NCBI RefSeq assembly: GCF_023343835.1
Contig: NC_064449.1
Span: 2,517,778 to 2,581,777 of the forward strand
Reading direction: 5' to 3'
From: Lagopus muta
Taxonomy: Eukaryota > Chordata > Aves > Galliformes > Phasianidae
Length of the DNA stretch: 64,000 nucleotides
The notes under the pieces are model-generated. The model saw only the letters and a program-made list of their open reading frames with translations. It had not been told where the DNA came from and did not search any database. The translations under genes and the position numbers were made by a program. Numbering within the stretch: position 1 is the stretch's first letter; each line of letters starts with the position of its first letter. Below, piece after piece: positions 50,901 through 61,700 of the stretch.

Positions 50901-53002
50901 CATCCTCAGGCTCTGCATGGCTTCTGGAGTCCCACACTGACCTGCTGCATGCAGCTGGTGGGGTGAGCGCCCCATGTGCAGCACAGGTTGGGGGGGTCTT
51001 GGGGTTGGGCTCCCCTGGATGTTTGCCCCCCTGTAGTGCTGCTGTGCCAGGCAGTGTTGAATGGGCTCTTCTCGTTTCAGACCAGGCAGCTGGAGCCTCT
51101 GCTCTCACACTTCACCGAGGAGGAGGAACTGCAGATGAAACGGATGCTGCAGCGGATGGACGTCCTTGCCAAGGTGCAGGGAAGGTGGGGACAGGCACTG
51201 CTGCCGATGGGGACACGTGGCAGGCAGCCTCAGCAGCCCTCTGTGCCTCCTTCACCCCACAGAGAGCCACGGAGACGGGCGTGAGGCTGATGGTGGATGC
51301 AGAGCAGAGCTACTTCCAGCCAGCCATCAGCCGTCTCACCCTGGAGATGCAGCGCCGCTTCAACAGGGAGCGGGCCGTCATCTTCAACACCCACCAGTGC
51401 TACCTGAAGGTGAGGCAGGGGATGGAGTGCACGGATTGGTGATGCTGTAAGCAGTTCAGTGTGGCTTTGGGATGGCTGGTGGCACCGGTTTGGTGACCCT
51501 GGGCCATCTCTGCCCAGGAAGCTTACGATAATGTGAGTGTAGACGTGGAGCTGTCGCGCCGGGAAGGCTGGCACTTTGGCACCAAGCTGGTCCGTGGAGC
51601 CTACATGGATCAGGAGAGGGAGAGAGCAGCAAAGATTGGCTACGAGGATCCCATCAACCCCACCTATGAGAAGACCAATGAGATGTATCACAGGTAGGGG
51701 TTGCCCCCACCACGCTCCTGTCTTCCTCCCCGGTGTGATGGGGCAGCCTCACCACGCAGCCCCCTGCTGCAGGTGCCTGGACTATGTGCTGGAGGAGATC
51801 AAGCACAGCCGGAAAGCCAACGTCATGGTGGCAACTCACAATGAGGACACCGTCAAGTTTACCCTGCGCAGGTGGGTGCTGGTGGGGTGCCCAGTCCCTG
51901 CTCTACACACAGGACATAAAGGGTCTCTGCTCTTTTCTTAACATCGAGGCTTGGCTTGCAGGATGATGGAGCTTGGGATCCATCCTTCAGAGAAGAAGGT
52001 CTGCTTTGGGCAGCTGCTGGGCATGTGTGACCAGATCACTTTCCCCCTAGGTGAGTGCTGCAGCATCAGCACCTGGGAGCAAGCAGGATGTGGCAGAGGG
52101 CTCCTGTCCCACTGTCACACCAAGGTATCCCTGAGCATCTGCTGTGGGGTTTGAAGGCAAGATGGAGCCAGGCTGTGGGTTGCTGGCAGACTGGCTGAGG
52201 ACTTCTGGTCTCCAGAACCCAAGGCCAGGGGAGTAGTGCAAGGCAGACTGGGCAGCTGTCCAGCATGGATGCTGCTCTGTCCTGGAGTTCCCCCAGTAAG
52301 CAGGGCTTGGCTCTGGGTCTGCAGCCTCCTCTGGTCATGCTGGAAAAATGTGTTAACTTGATGTTTCTATTTGAATGCTTCTTAAATTGGCCCAGCCCTC
52401 CCTGCTGGCATTCCCAGGGCTGCCGGTGACCTCGGCACTCTCTCTCTGGCACCTTCCCAAATCCCTGTGCAAAGCAGGGAGGGGACAGGCTGCTGTGTTT
52501 TCCCCCCCAGCTGTCCCAGACAGGCTCCCTCCATCTGGCCAGAGATGCTCCCAGGCTTCCTGTGGGTTGCTCAATCCCATCCTCCAGCCCTCACATGCTG
52601 GGCTCGCCTTACTTTCCCCCACACACAGAGGCAGGGAGCTGGGCTGGCAAATGGGACATCCCTGTGTCCCCAGCCCTGGTTGTCTAGAAACCATCACTGC
52701 TACCTGGTGTGCTCTGGGTTGCTATGCCTGGATCCTTGCCCTTGGTCACAGCAGTGCCAGTGGTGCCTTGGAGGGTCTTTGGGGCACTTCCATGCTCTCC
52801 CTCTCTCCTTCCAGGTCAGGCTGGCTTCCCTGTCTACAAGTACGTCCCCTATGGCCCAGTGGATGAGGTGCTGCCCTACCTGTCCCGCCGTGCCCAGGAG
52901 AACAGGGGCTTCATGCAGAGAGCCAACAAGGAGCGGGACCTGCTCTGGAGGGAGTTCAAGCGGCGACTTTTTGCAGGCACCATCTTCAGCACCAACCCCT
53001 GA
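44956..53002 (+). CDS. PRODH: Proline dehydrogenase 1, mitochondrial (14 exons, complete)
   Basis: Flavoenzyme of the mitochondrial inner membrane/matrix that oxidises L-proline to pyrroline-5-carboxylate, the first step of proline breakdown. Exons: 44956-45234, 45323-45531, 49274-49308, 49554-49703, 49786-49850, 50103-50219, 50374-50453, 50714-50795, 51081-51173, 51263-51409, 51518-51693, 51773-51871, 51962-52050, 52815-53002. All joins are GT-AG and in frame, giving 602 residues, close to the roughly 600 of the human protein. Residues 1-33 lack acidic residues and carry four Arg, as expected for a mitochondrial presequence. The FAD barrel includes '[14 protein letters not shown]' (about 440-453), '[13 protein letters not shown]' and the substrate-site 'YLSRRAQEN' (about 562-570, twin Arg 565-566). 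Start choice: in-frame TAG at 44860 and no ATG between it and 44956. No disabling change seen. Confidence 0.97.
45235..45322 (+). other. PRODH intron 1, 88 bp, G-rich
   Basis: A very short GT-AG intron. It carries runs GGGGG, GGGG and a 12-G run at about 45263-45274. G runs in short vertebrate introns commonly act as intronic splicing enhancers, and this stretch could form a G-quadruplex in RNA. Confidence 0.85.
45594..45665. promoter_or_regulatory. Two inverted CCAAT boxes, ATF-like site and GC box
   Basis: GATTGGCT has its ATTGG at 45594-45598 and TATTGGCT has its ATTGG at 45626-45630, exactly 32 bp apart. TGCGTCA (45644-45650) and CCGCCCCGCC (about 45652-45661) follow. Paired CCAAT boxes about three helical turns apart are a known arrangement for NF-Y. 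The cluster lies 62 bases past exon 2, inside the CpG island. It may be an intragenic or antisense promoter, or a downstream enhancer of PRODH. Function is inferred. Confidence 0.5.
46143..46176 (+). repeat. G-run cluster in PRODH intron 2
   Basis: A GCGGGCGGGGGGGTGAGG-type stretch is followed by a run of about thirteen G. Four or more G tracts lie close together, the pattern required for a G-quadruplex. Run length may be unreliable in sequencing. Confidence 0.75.
48733..49035 (-). mobile_element. CR1 LINE in PRODH intron 2, antisense to the gene
   Basis: The complement shows 'GAGATCATGGAATGGTTAAG', 'GTTGGGAAAGATCACTAAGA', 'GTCCCTCAGTGCCACATCTA', 'TCTGGAGCACCTCCAGGGAT' and 'CTTCCTGATATCCAACCTGA', the tail and ORF2 end of a minus-strand CR1. 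It ends about 240 bases before the 35-bp exon 3. Confidence 0.92.
49274..49308 (+). other. PRODH exon 3 micro-exon (35 nt)
   Basis: Encodes [11 protein letters not shown], matching the SCTSAAE stretch that I recall at this place in the mammalian protein. The frame (one completing base, eleven codons, one base left over) fits both neighbours. The acceptor is TTCTCTTCTTAG and the donor GTGAGT. Exons this short are easily missed by gene predictors. Confidence 0.9.
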
Positions 53003-53445
53003 CCCCTGCAGGACCCAACCTGTGCCCAGCAGCGGGGCTCTTGTGCCTTCGTGTTAACCACTAACCCAGCTCCTCTGCCTTGTTGTGTTGCTGTTTTTCC
53101 TCCTGAGGCCCTTGCCTGAGGGGGAGATGTTCTCTTATTGCTGTACAACTACATCCTCCTTCTGGAGGCCACTACTGTAGGGCTGCCTAGCTGCCCCAAG
53201 TGATGTCCCTCTGCTGTTCTTTGGCAGAGCCAAAGCTCTCAGTGCCTTGTGACCATGCCAGCCCTGGGACACCTATCATGGGGATGGGATCTGCTCAGCC
53301 ACGTCCCTGTGCTGCCCTGTGAGGCCAGGGCAGTTCTGGGGGTCAGGGAACCAGGAGTCCAGGGAGTTGGGCTGCAGCTCAGCTCTGCCAATCACTGCAT
53401 TTGCAGCAAATTACAACAATTAAAGCACTGCTGCTCTTGTTCCTC
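53003..53445 (+). other. PRODH 3' untranslated region
   Basis: Follows the TGA at 53000-53002. No further exon is needed, because the reading frame ends with the expected conserved C-terminus. The region is short and ends with a polyadenylation signal at 53419 and a downstream GT-rich stretch. Confidence 0.7.
53419..53424 (+). promoter_or_regulatory. PRODH polyadenylation signal ATTAAA
   Basis: ATTAAA, the commonest variant of AATAAA, is followed 20-50 bases on by a GT/T-rich stretch (TGCTCTTGTTCC, TGTGGGTAGCATTGGGTTCT). I noticed no canonical AATAAA between the stop codon and here. Confidence 0.65.
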
Positions 53446-54979
53446 GAGTCTGTGGGTAGCATTGGGTTCTGCATTGCTTCCCTGATAGCAAAGGCTGGGG
53501 GGTGCTCCAGCCAAAGCTGCAGTGTGCTTTCTCGCAAGGGTGCTGGATGCAGCAGCAGGGGGAGTTGCGAGGCAGAGAGCCCATACTGTGCAGCAGCCAT
53601 CGCAGCAGCTGTACTCCAATGCTGGGAGAGGTCCGAGCACACGTGAGCAGGGCTCCTTCCAAGGGGCAGAGCCTGGCTGTGTCCCCACCGGATGGTGCTG
53701 AGTGCCCCAGGGGCCACGGCACGGTCCTTCCCCGGGAAACAGCTGCAGGGAATTCTTGAACCATTGACAAAACAGCGTATTTTTCCTTTGCTTTGTCTTT
53801 GGAAATGCTATAAGGCTGGGGTTCCTCTCTTTCTCTTTTGCTGGTGTCTTCCAAAGCATGGTTCAGTGGGAGGAAAGCACCTGGCAGTGCAGCTCCAGCC
53901 CAGAGCCTGAAAAAGGAGCTGCAGAGTTGGAATAGAGAGCTCTGAGGTGGGCTCCTGGAGCACCAGTGCTGCTCCTCTTAAAGGCAAAAACCTCATTGGG
54001 ACCAGAGGGAGAATAGGAGCAGTTGTGGCTGATGTCCATGGGGTGTGCATCACCTCCAGCTCTGAGGGTGAGCACCGGAGCAGCCCTGCTTTGGAGGCAG
54101 CCTGAGGGTCCTTGTGCCTCTTGGGGAATGCAGGGTTCACAATGGATGGATGGATCCATCCTGCCTGTAGGACAGGGCCAGGGATCTGCTGCCAGCACTG
54201 TGGATACAGGGACAGGGGACATGGCAGGAGTGGAGAGAGGTGCTCAATGATTTGAAATCTGAGGTCAGAGAAGGCAAGTAGGTGGGTGACAGTTGTAACA
54301 CCCAGGGAGCTGGGAGATGGTTTCTGCACAGGCAGACGGGGTAGGAGGAAGCTGAGTGCAGCTCGGGAACGGTGTCCCCATCCGTGTCATTTCAGGGCAG
54401 TGACATCGGTCCCCAATGGCTGCCACCCCCCAGCCCCTCCCTCTGCACCCGTGGCTGCTCGCATCACGATCTGCCCGTGCACAGGGACAGGGTGAAAGCA
54501 GCTTCCAGGCATGGCTCTGCCTCACCCATCAGTGACCTGGTGACAACACAGCTCCGTGGGAAAGTAGCCCTAGGGGGTCCTGGTTGCTCCGTGCTGTGGC
54601 ATCGCTGCTCCATGGACCAGAATGTGATAAATCCAGGAGTCGGCGGTGAGCAGCTGCTCATCCACTCTCTTCACTCGCGGTGTTCGGGACACGCCCCGGC
54701 TCTCTCCCGTCAGATGCAGTCGGAGCATCCTCTCCTGGAGGCGTGCGGTGCTCAGAGGCGGCAATGCAAGAGATGCCCGCAGCCCCTCGGCAGGAGAGAA
54801 CACAGCCATTCCTATTAAAACCATCGATCCGAGCGCCTGGGATAGCCGGTCCTGCACGGAGCGGCGATGCTCTGTAGTATTCAAGGGACACTGTTTGTGC
54901 AACCACGTGGCAGATGCTCGGCGTGTCCCCCGTCCACGCTAGGGATTTGGGATTGCTAGAAGCGCTCGATGAGCCCCCC
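53446..54979. other. PRODH-SCARF2 intergenic gap
   Basis: Single-copy sequence with no exon or CR1 recognised. The whole distance from the PRODH stop codon to the SCARF2 start codon is 2.46 kb. Confidence 0.6.
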
Positions 54980-55740
54980 CACTTCCTAACTGTGTTCCTC
55001 TGAGGGAGTTACGAGTGGCTGCCGCTGCGGGCACCGCTCGGGGCTGCCGGAGCCGGGCACAGCCTCCATCGGGGCTATCGGGACTCCGGATCCTGCCGTT
55101 CTACACCCGCACCGCCGCTCCGCAGCCCGCACACCGCTGCCGTCGGGGCTCGGGGCCGGGGTCGGGCGCGGGGAGGAGGCGGCGGCGGCGGCCCCCGGAG
55201 CCTGGCCCGCCGTCAGGGGAACCAATGCGGAATTTCCTGGCTGCCGGCGGGGCCCCTCCCGCCGCCGCCGAGAGGGGCGCGGGGGAGGCGGCGGCGGCGG
55301 CGGCGGCGGCGCGGAGCTCGCACTGCAGTTTCCGTCCGCCGAGAGCGGCCGTCGGGGCAGGGCAAGGCAGGGCAGGGCAGGGCGGCACCGGGCACCGCGC
55401 AGCCGAGCCGAGCCCCGTATGGGATGGGCCGGGTCGGGCCGGGCCCCGCCGCGCCGACGGCCATGGCGGCCCTGGGGCTGCGGCCGCCGCGCCCAAAAGG
55501 AGCCGCGGTGCCGTTGCTGCTGTTGGCGGTGCTGAGCTGCGGAGCCGCGCAGGAGCTGAGCCCACGGGGCAGGAACGTGTGCAGGGCTGCAGGGTAGGAG
55601 AGAGGGGAGGAGAGGGCAGGTGGGGCCGGGCGGGCGGCCGGGAAGGGAAGGGGGGGGGAGGGCGCGGGCCTGGGAAAGAGCGGTGCGGGGCGGTGGGGAG
55701 GGGGCGATGGGTCCCATCGTGGCGGGGGGAGATGGAACCG
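54980..55740 (+). promoter_or_regulatory. CpG island and promoter of SCARF2
   Basis: Dense CG dinucleotides begin around 54980 and cover exon 1. A CCAAT box lies at 55222-55226, a GGC triplet run (eight units) at 55287-55310, and a GGCAG pentamer run near 55355-55385. No TATA box was seen. If the CCAAT box acts at its usual distance (60-100 bases), transcription would begin near 55290-55330, which would put the GGC run at or near the start site. Confidence 0.75.
55287..55310 (+). repeat. (GGC)8 triplet run in the SCARF2 promoter/5' UTR
   Basis: Eight uninterrupted GGC units, preceded by another GGC-rich stretch near 55187-55200. CGG/GGC runs in 5' UTRs are often length-variable. In the out-of-frame ATG-started frame from 55225 it reads as poly-alanine. 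Confidence 0.9.
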
Positions 55741-58700
55741 GGTGTCCCGGGTTCGGATTTTGCTGTCTCGGGTCTGGATTTTTGATGTCCCGGGTCTGAA
55801 GCTGTGTGTCCCGGTTCTGAATCTCGGTGTCCCGGGTCCGGATTTTGGTATCCCGGGTCCAGATCTCGGTGTCCCTGCGCCGGTCCTGCAGGGAGAAGCC
55901 GGTTCTGAGCGCCCCGGGTGTGGTCCCGCAGTGGGATGCGGGATGCTGCGGGTGTCCCCCGCTGGAGCGGCTCCCGGAGCGCTCGGGGCGGCCGCGTTGG
56001 CAGCACAGGGACAATACTTGGCGTTGGCTTCAGAGCAAAGGTGCCATCCCCAGGGTCGCCCTCTGTCTGTTCCCCCCCCTCCCTTTCCCCTCTCGGGCTC
56101 AGTGGTCCCAAAGCTGCCTCATCCCGCCGAAGAGACCCCTATATGGGGGGGCGATGGGGGGAAGGGCAGGCCATAAATGCACCTTTTTACATCTCGCCCG
56201 TGAGGTCAGGAAAGTCCACAAGGAAAACATGTGCTGCGCGCTGGAGAGGCCGCATAATGGCTCCATTCAGCCCGGCCGCGGGGCGCTGGTGCCCCCTCCT
56301 CAAATTACAGTTTCCGAAGGAGGTTTTGCCAGAGCAGCACAGCCTCAGCACTCGGCAGGGGGGGGGAGGGAGGTTGCACCGGGTCTCCACATCCCCCTGT
56401 AAAACCGGTGCCCAGCAAAGCTGTCGCTTGGGGTGGCAGTGGGGCTGCAAGTGGTGACCCTTGGGGCCAGCCCAAGGAGCTGCGTCCATGCAGTTCTGTG
56501 GATTGCATAGGGTAGGAGAAAGGGATGTGCTTTGGAGCTGTTTGGTTTGCTGTGTGCTAAATGTGACTGCTCCTCTTGAGCTCAAAGCTCTTGTTAAGTT
56601 ACCATGTCCCCCTTCTGTTGGAGAAGCAGGGGTGCAGGGTGATGAGCGCAGGCGCTGTGTGTGTGGGAATTGCTGTCTCCCTAACTCTCCTTTGGCCGTT
56701 CTTTTCCTGTATGAAGAATTTCCTTTTTGCCACACAAGGCACCAAGTGATGGGTGGTGTGGAGAAAGAAGGGGCTCGGCGCCAGGGTGATGCTGCTCCCC
56801 ATTTTGGGCAGTGGTGTGTGAGCACTGGGATGGGCGTGCAGCTGGAGCAGGTGGCAGCGGTGCTCTGGGCTGTGGGGTTTTCACCTCCATCCATTTGTGC
56901 AGCTCCCAAACTCTCAGTAGGATGCAGGACGTGGGATGCTCAGTGGGATGCAGACAATTCCCAGGAGCAGGGACAGCTCGGGCTTTGCCCCATTATGTGC
57001 TCCTTTTCATCTGCACCGGTGAAATCCCCATCGGTTTGGCAAAGTGATTCTTTTTCCCCTTTCTCGAGGGGAAAAGGCAGTAAAACAGAAAGAGAAGGGA
57101 TGTGCCGAGGGAAGCAACGGGTCCGTGGGCAACCTGAAGGATGCTCTGAGGCTGAGCCCCGGTCCCAGCTGTGCTGTGGGGTGCAGGGAGGTGGGTCAAG
57201 CTTTGAAATCTGAGCGCGTTGGTTTGCTGTCAGAGCAGCTGATAAGGGAGGGGAGGCAGAGCGGGGAGGTGTCGGACACGGCCCGGCGGAGGCGATTAGC
57301 TGTCTGCCAGGAGATAGCTTTAATCCCAGTGCTGCGTGTGGGCTGCCCTAAGGACCCACTCATGGTGCTTCAGTCACAGTGCAGCGCTATGGGATCCGTG
57401 GTCCTTCCTTGGGCAAGATGACCCCCTTCCCACCCATCCCCAGCAGAGCTCATGGGGCTTTTGGGGAATGAGACTGCACAGGCACAGCTCGTTGGACTCC
57501 ATCATGGCACATTTCAACCCATGGAGCCCAGTGGATTTCACTTTGGGTCCTCCTGTCCCCGCACAGAGAAGCTTTGATTGGTGCCCCATTGCCTTTCCTT
57601 GTGTGTTTCATCTCCCTTCCAGGGCACAGACCCTGCTCCAGCCCTGGGCTCAATCACAGCGCTGTGTAATCTCACTGACGGATGGAATGGATGGAGCTAT
57701 TTTGGTCTCCAGCTGCAAGGCATTTTTTCCAGGCCCTGAATCATTTTTGTGGTTCCTTTCTGCCTCCCGTCCAATTTTTCAACATCTTCCACGAGAGGCG
57801 GCCACGGTGCTCCCATGTTGGTGCTGCCCCATTCGGCCCAGCCCGTGTCCCACCAGGGGCTGCTCCCTGCTACCCCCCAGCCCACAGCAGCTCCTTCTGG
57901 CAGCCAGACGTGGTCCTGTGACTGCGCTGCGTTTCACGAATACTTCCTCGCTGTCTCCTCCTCCTCTTCTGCATTTGTTACATATAAAGGAAAAAAAAAA
58001 AAAGAAAAGCTTTGCATTCCAGGCTCTGCCACTGGTCCAGCCCATGTCAAGTTTTCCTCGACTGCAGCATGCCTTTGGATTGCTCCAGAGCCTCCGGGAT
58101 TGCTCCCATCCATGGGGTATAGCTCCAGTTGTGCGGGCAAAGCTGCACAAACTGAAGGATGTGATGGGTTTGTGCTGAGAAGAGGGCGTCCCCTCCTCAT
58201 GGGGTGTCCCTGTGCCCCTCTTCTGAGGGCTGTAGTGGTTGAGAGGGGATGGGCTGAGATGCCACCATCCTACCTTGGGATGCCATCCCCGTGCTGCCAC
58301 GATGCCAGGCACCAAACCCATCTGCAGGTTCCCATAAGCACTCCTTGGCTTTGCCCAGGCTTTCCTCCCTCCTATCTATTATTTTCCAGTGCCTTGGTTA
58401 AGAATACGCTCATTTTAGTCTATCCTTTAAATCACATCTGGTGGTAAAATAATCCAAGCCATTTTCTGCACGTGGGGCACACAGATGTTGGGTATGGTCA
58501 TCCCATGCCCAGCACTGCTGCTGTTTTCCTCCTTGTTCTCTGCTGAGCCCTGCTCTGAGCTGGGTGCCCCGCGCCAAGCATCTGCATGGCAGAACTGGTT
58601 CTTGATATCATCACAGCATCACTGACAGGTTTCCAGGAAGGACAGCAGCTTTCCAGATATCCCAACCATTTGTGGACTTATTTTTCCTGCAGCTCCTCGG

Positions 58701-61700
58701 TGCTCGTGTGCTGCCCAGGATGGAGGCAACAAGGAAGCGAGTGTCTGATAGGTAAGCAGCAATGCTGAGGTCGTGAGACAGCCCTGGAGCTGTGTAATGC
58801 ACCCCAGCTCGCCTTGGGGTGCAGCCCTTGGACACAAGATGCAGTGTGGTGACCCCTGCGTGTTGCCACAGTGCTGGAGGGCTGTGGCAGAGGATGAAGG
58901 CACAGCCACGTGCCATTGCAGAAAGGCACCGGTGCCACCGAGCCCACAGGAAGCCAGGGCAGCCCCTGCTGTGCCACCATGCAGGATCCTGTGTATCCCC
59001 TCAGTTTGGGGTGGCAGTGGTGCCCAGGCAGCCGGTGGGCTGCAGACCCCATAACCAACTAACTCACCCTGCATGCGCCCTCATAACCACTCGCTGCATG
59101 CAGCTGGTGCAGGAAGGGAGAAGGATGCTCAGCGGGGGAGGATGGTCCCGCAGCAAACTGTCCCCATCTCCTCTCCCCACTTTCCCCCAGGCTGCTCTAA
59201 CCGTTAGACTCACTGCCTCTAACCTGTTCCATCTGTCTATTTTAGGGTTTTCTATAGTCCCCATCACCGTAGGTCTAACAACGGCCAGGTAAGGCGCTCG
59301 GTGTGGATGCTCTGTTCCCCCTCTCCTGCTGGCCAAGGGCACTTTGTGGGGCCATGGGGCCAGCACTGTGCCATGCTCCAGAGCTCGCTCCCCTTTAGCA
59401 CAGGGGAACTCGTGGGCTGGGGGTGCTGGGGCAGCACCTCCATAGGGAGGTTAGAAGGAAGGGAGCTGTGCTGGTGGCTGCTTGTGTTCCCCTGTCCCAC
59501 GTCCCACATCTCACCTGCAGCACAGGGATGGGTGAGCAGGGTGGTAGGGGGCTGGGGCAGGGATGGAGCCGGGGATGGTGGCAGGAGGATGGTGGCATCA
59601 CCGCTGTGATCGCCATGCAGCGTCACAGTTCGGTGACCCCGTGGTGCCACCATGCACCCCGTCCCCTGCTCTGGGGGTTGGGGACAGGGATGGGATGAGC
59701 CTGGTGGCACACAGTGGGGACCATTCAGCCGTGTCCTCACGCTCTGTTGTCGGTCCATCTGCCCAGCCGTCTGCGAAGGGAATTTCACCTGCAAGGAGAA
59801 CGAGGTGTGCGTGAGACCCGGCGAGTGCCGCTGCCGCCACGGCTACTTCGGTGCCAACTGCGACACCAGTGAGTACCAGTGGCACCACTGGGGCACCCCA
59901 GGGTGGGCCACCTCATACAGGGAGCCTGTCACCTAAGCATGCTAGGAGCAGTGGGGATGGAGAGGAGCAAGAGGTGCCGCTTGCATGGGGTCACCCATGG
60001 CTGACTGCAGCGCTGTTCCACCTGCAGAGTGTCCCCGTCAGTTCTGGGGCCCCGACTGCAAGGAGATGTGCAGCTGCCACCCCAATGGGCAGTGTGAAGA
60101 TGTGACGGGTCAGTGCACCTGCAACCCCAACCGCTGGGGCCCCAAATGTGAGAACATCTGCCTCTGCAAGCACGGCAAATGCGACCAGAAGACGGGCAAG
60201 TGCACCTGTGAGCCCAACTGGTGGGGTCCCCAATGCTCCAGCTCCTGCTATTGCAGCCACAATTCCCAGTGCGACCAGCAGACAGGAAACTGCCTGTGCC
60301 AGCCGGGCTGGTGGGGCCGTGGCTGTAACAACCAATGCTCTTGCAACAACTCACCCTGTGAACAGTTCACCGGGCGCTGCCAGTGCCGTGAGCGCACCTT
60401 TGGGCCCCGCTGTGACCGCTACTGCCAGTGCTACAAGGGGAAGTGCAACCAGGTGGATGGCACCTGCACCTGTGAGCCGGGCTACCGCGGCAAGTACTGC
60501 CGTGAGCCATGCCCAGCTGGCTTCTATGGGCAAGGCTGCAGGAGGAGGTGAGTGCTGGGCCGCGAGGAGGGAGGTGGGAGCTGTGCGGTGCCATGTGCCA
60601 CGTGTCCCTTGGTTGTTGCAGGTGTGGGCAGTGCAAGAGCCTGCAGCCCTGCACCGTGGCAGATGGGCGCTGCCTGACGTGCGAGGCGGGTTGGAATGGC
60701 ACCAAGTGTGACCAGCCCTGCTCGCCTGGTTTCTATGGGGAGGGCTGCGAGAAGCTCTGCCCCCCCTGCAAGGATGGCCACACCTGCAACCATATCAATG
60801 GCAAGTGTTCACACTGCAACCCCGGCTGGATTGGAGACAGGTGAGTGCTGCACGGCCCAGCTGGTGCATGCTGGTGCAGTGCTGCATCCCTGCATGAGGT
60901 CTGGGAGTGGGTGCACAGCTGGGGCAGCAGGAATGGGCTGAGCCTGCTGGCATGGCCATGGGGCCATAGGGAGCCTCAGGCACCCCAAAGCCATGGGGCC
61001 ATGGGATGCACAATGCCACGGTGCTTCTATCCGCTCAGTGACCTTAAGAGACAGCGGGGCTCAACTCTGAAACTTTCTTGGAGCCACCTGGGGTTGGGTC
61101 TGAGGCTCTGCAGCACCTTTATGGGGCCGACAGCACCCAGCCCCCTGCCCTCACACAGAACAAATGGGAAACAGAATAGGATGACCAGGATGGGCACAGT
61201 GGGGGGCACCATGAGGAATCCCCTCTCCGGTGCTTCAGCTGCCTTCACCTCTCCCCAGGTGTGAAACCAAGTGCCGCAACGGGACGTATGGGGAGAACTG
61301 TGCCTTCGTCTGCAGCGACTGCGTCAGCGGCGAATGCCACTTCGAGACGGGCCGCTGCCTGTGCCGCGCCGGCTCCCACGGCACATAGTAAGCAAACCGC
61401 TGCGGGACCCCGGGCACTCAGCACTGCTTGGCATCACCTCCATCCCCTGTCTGCTCCTGCCCCTGGTTGGGGTGGGGGTTCCGAACAAACCTGAGGCGGC
61501 AGCACCCGATCCCCCTGAGCTCAGCAGGGCGCTCTGCAGGGCCACCGTGTGCCTCTCGCTGAGCTGCCGGATGGGGTTTCTTGACGAAAGGATTTTGCTT
61601 TAGGAAATGGCCATTTGGCAAAAACAAATGCCTTTGACAAAACTCGGTTTTTTTGTATGTTTTTATTTTTTTTTTTCCCCCAAGTTCAGGGTGGAATTTC

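Noticed and set aside
55015-55785. 256-codon plus frame overlapping SCARF2 exon 1
   Set aside because: Different frame from the signal peptide. It contains poly-alanine from the GGC run and runs into the intron. It matters only as a possible overlapping upstream frame.
54986-56111. Minus-strand frames of 342 and 336 codons opposite SCARF2 exon 1
   Set aside because: Proline/arginine-rich products typical of antisense reading of a GC-rich island; no recognisable protein.
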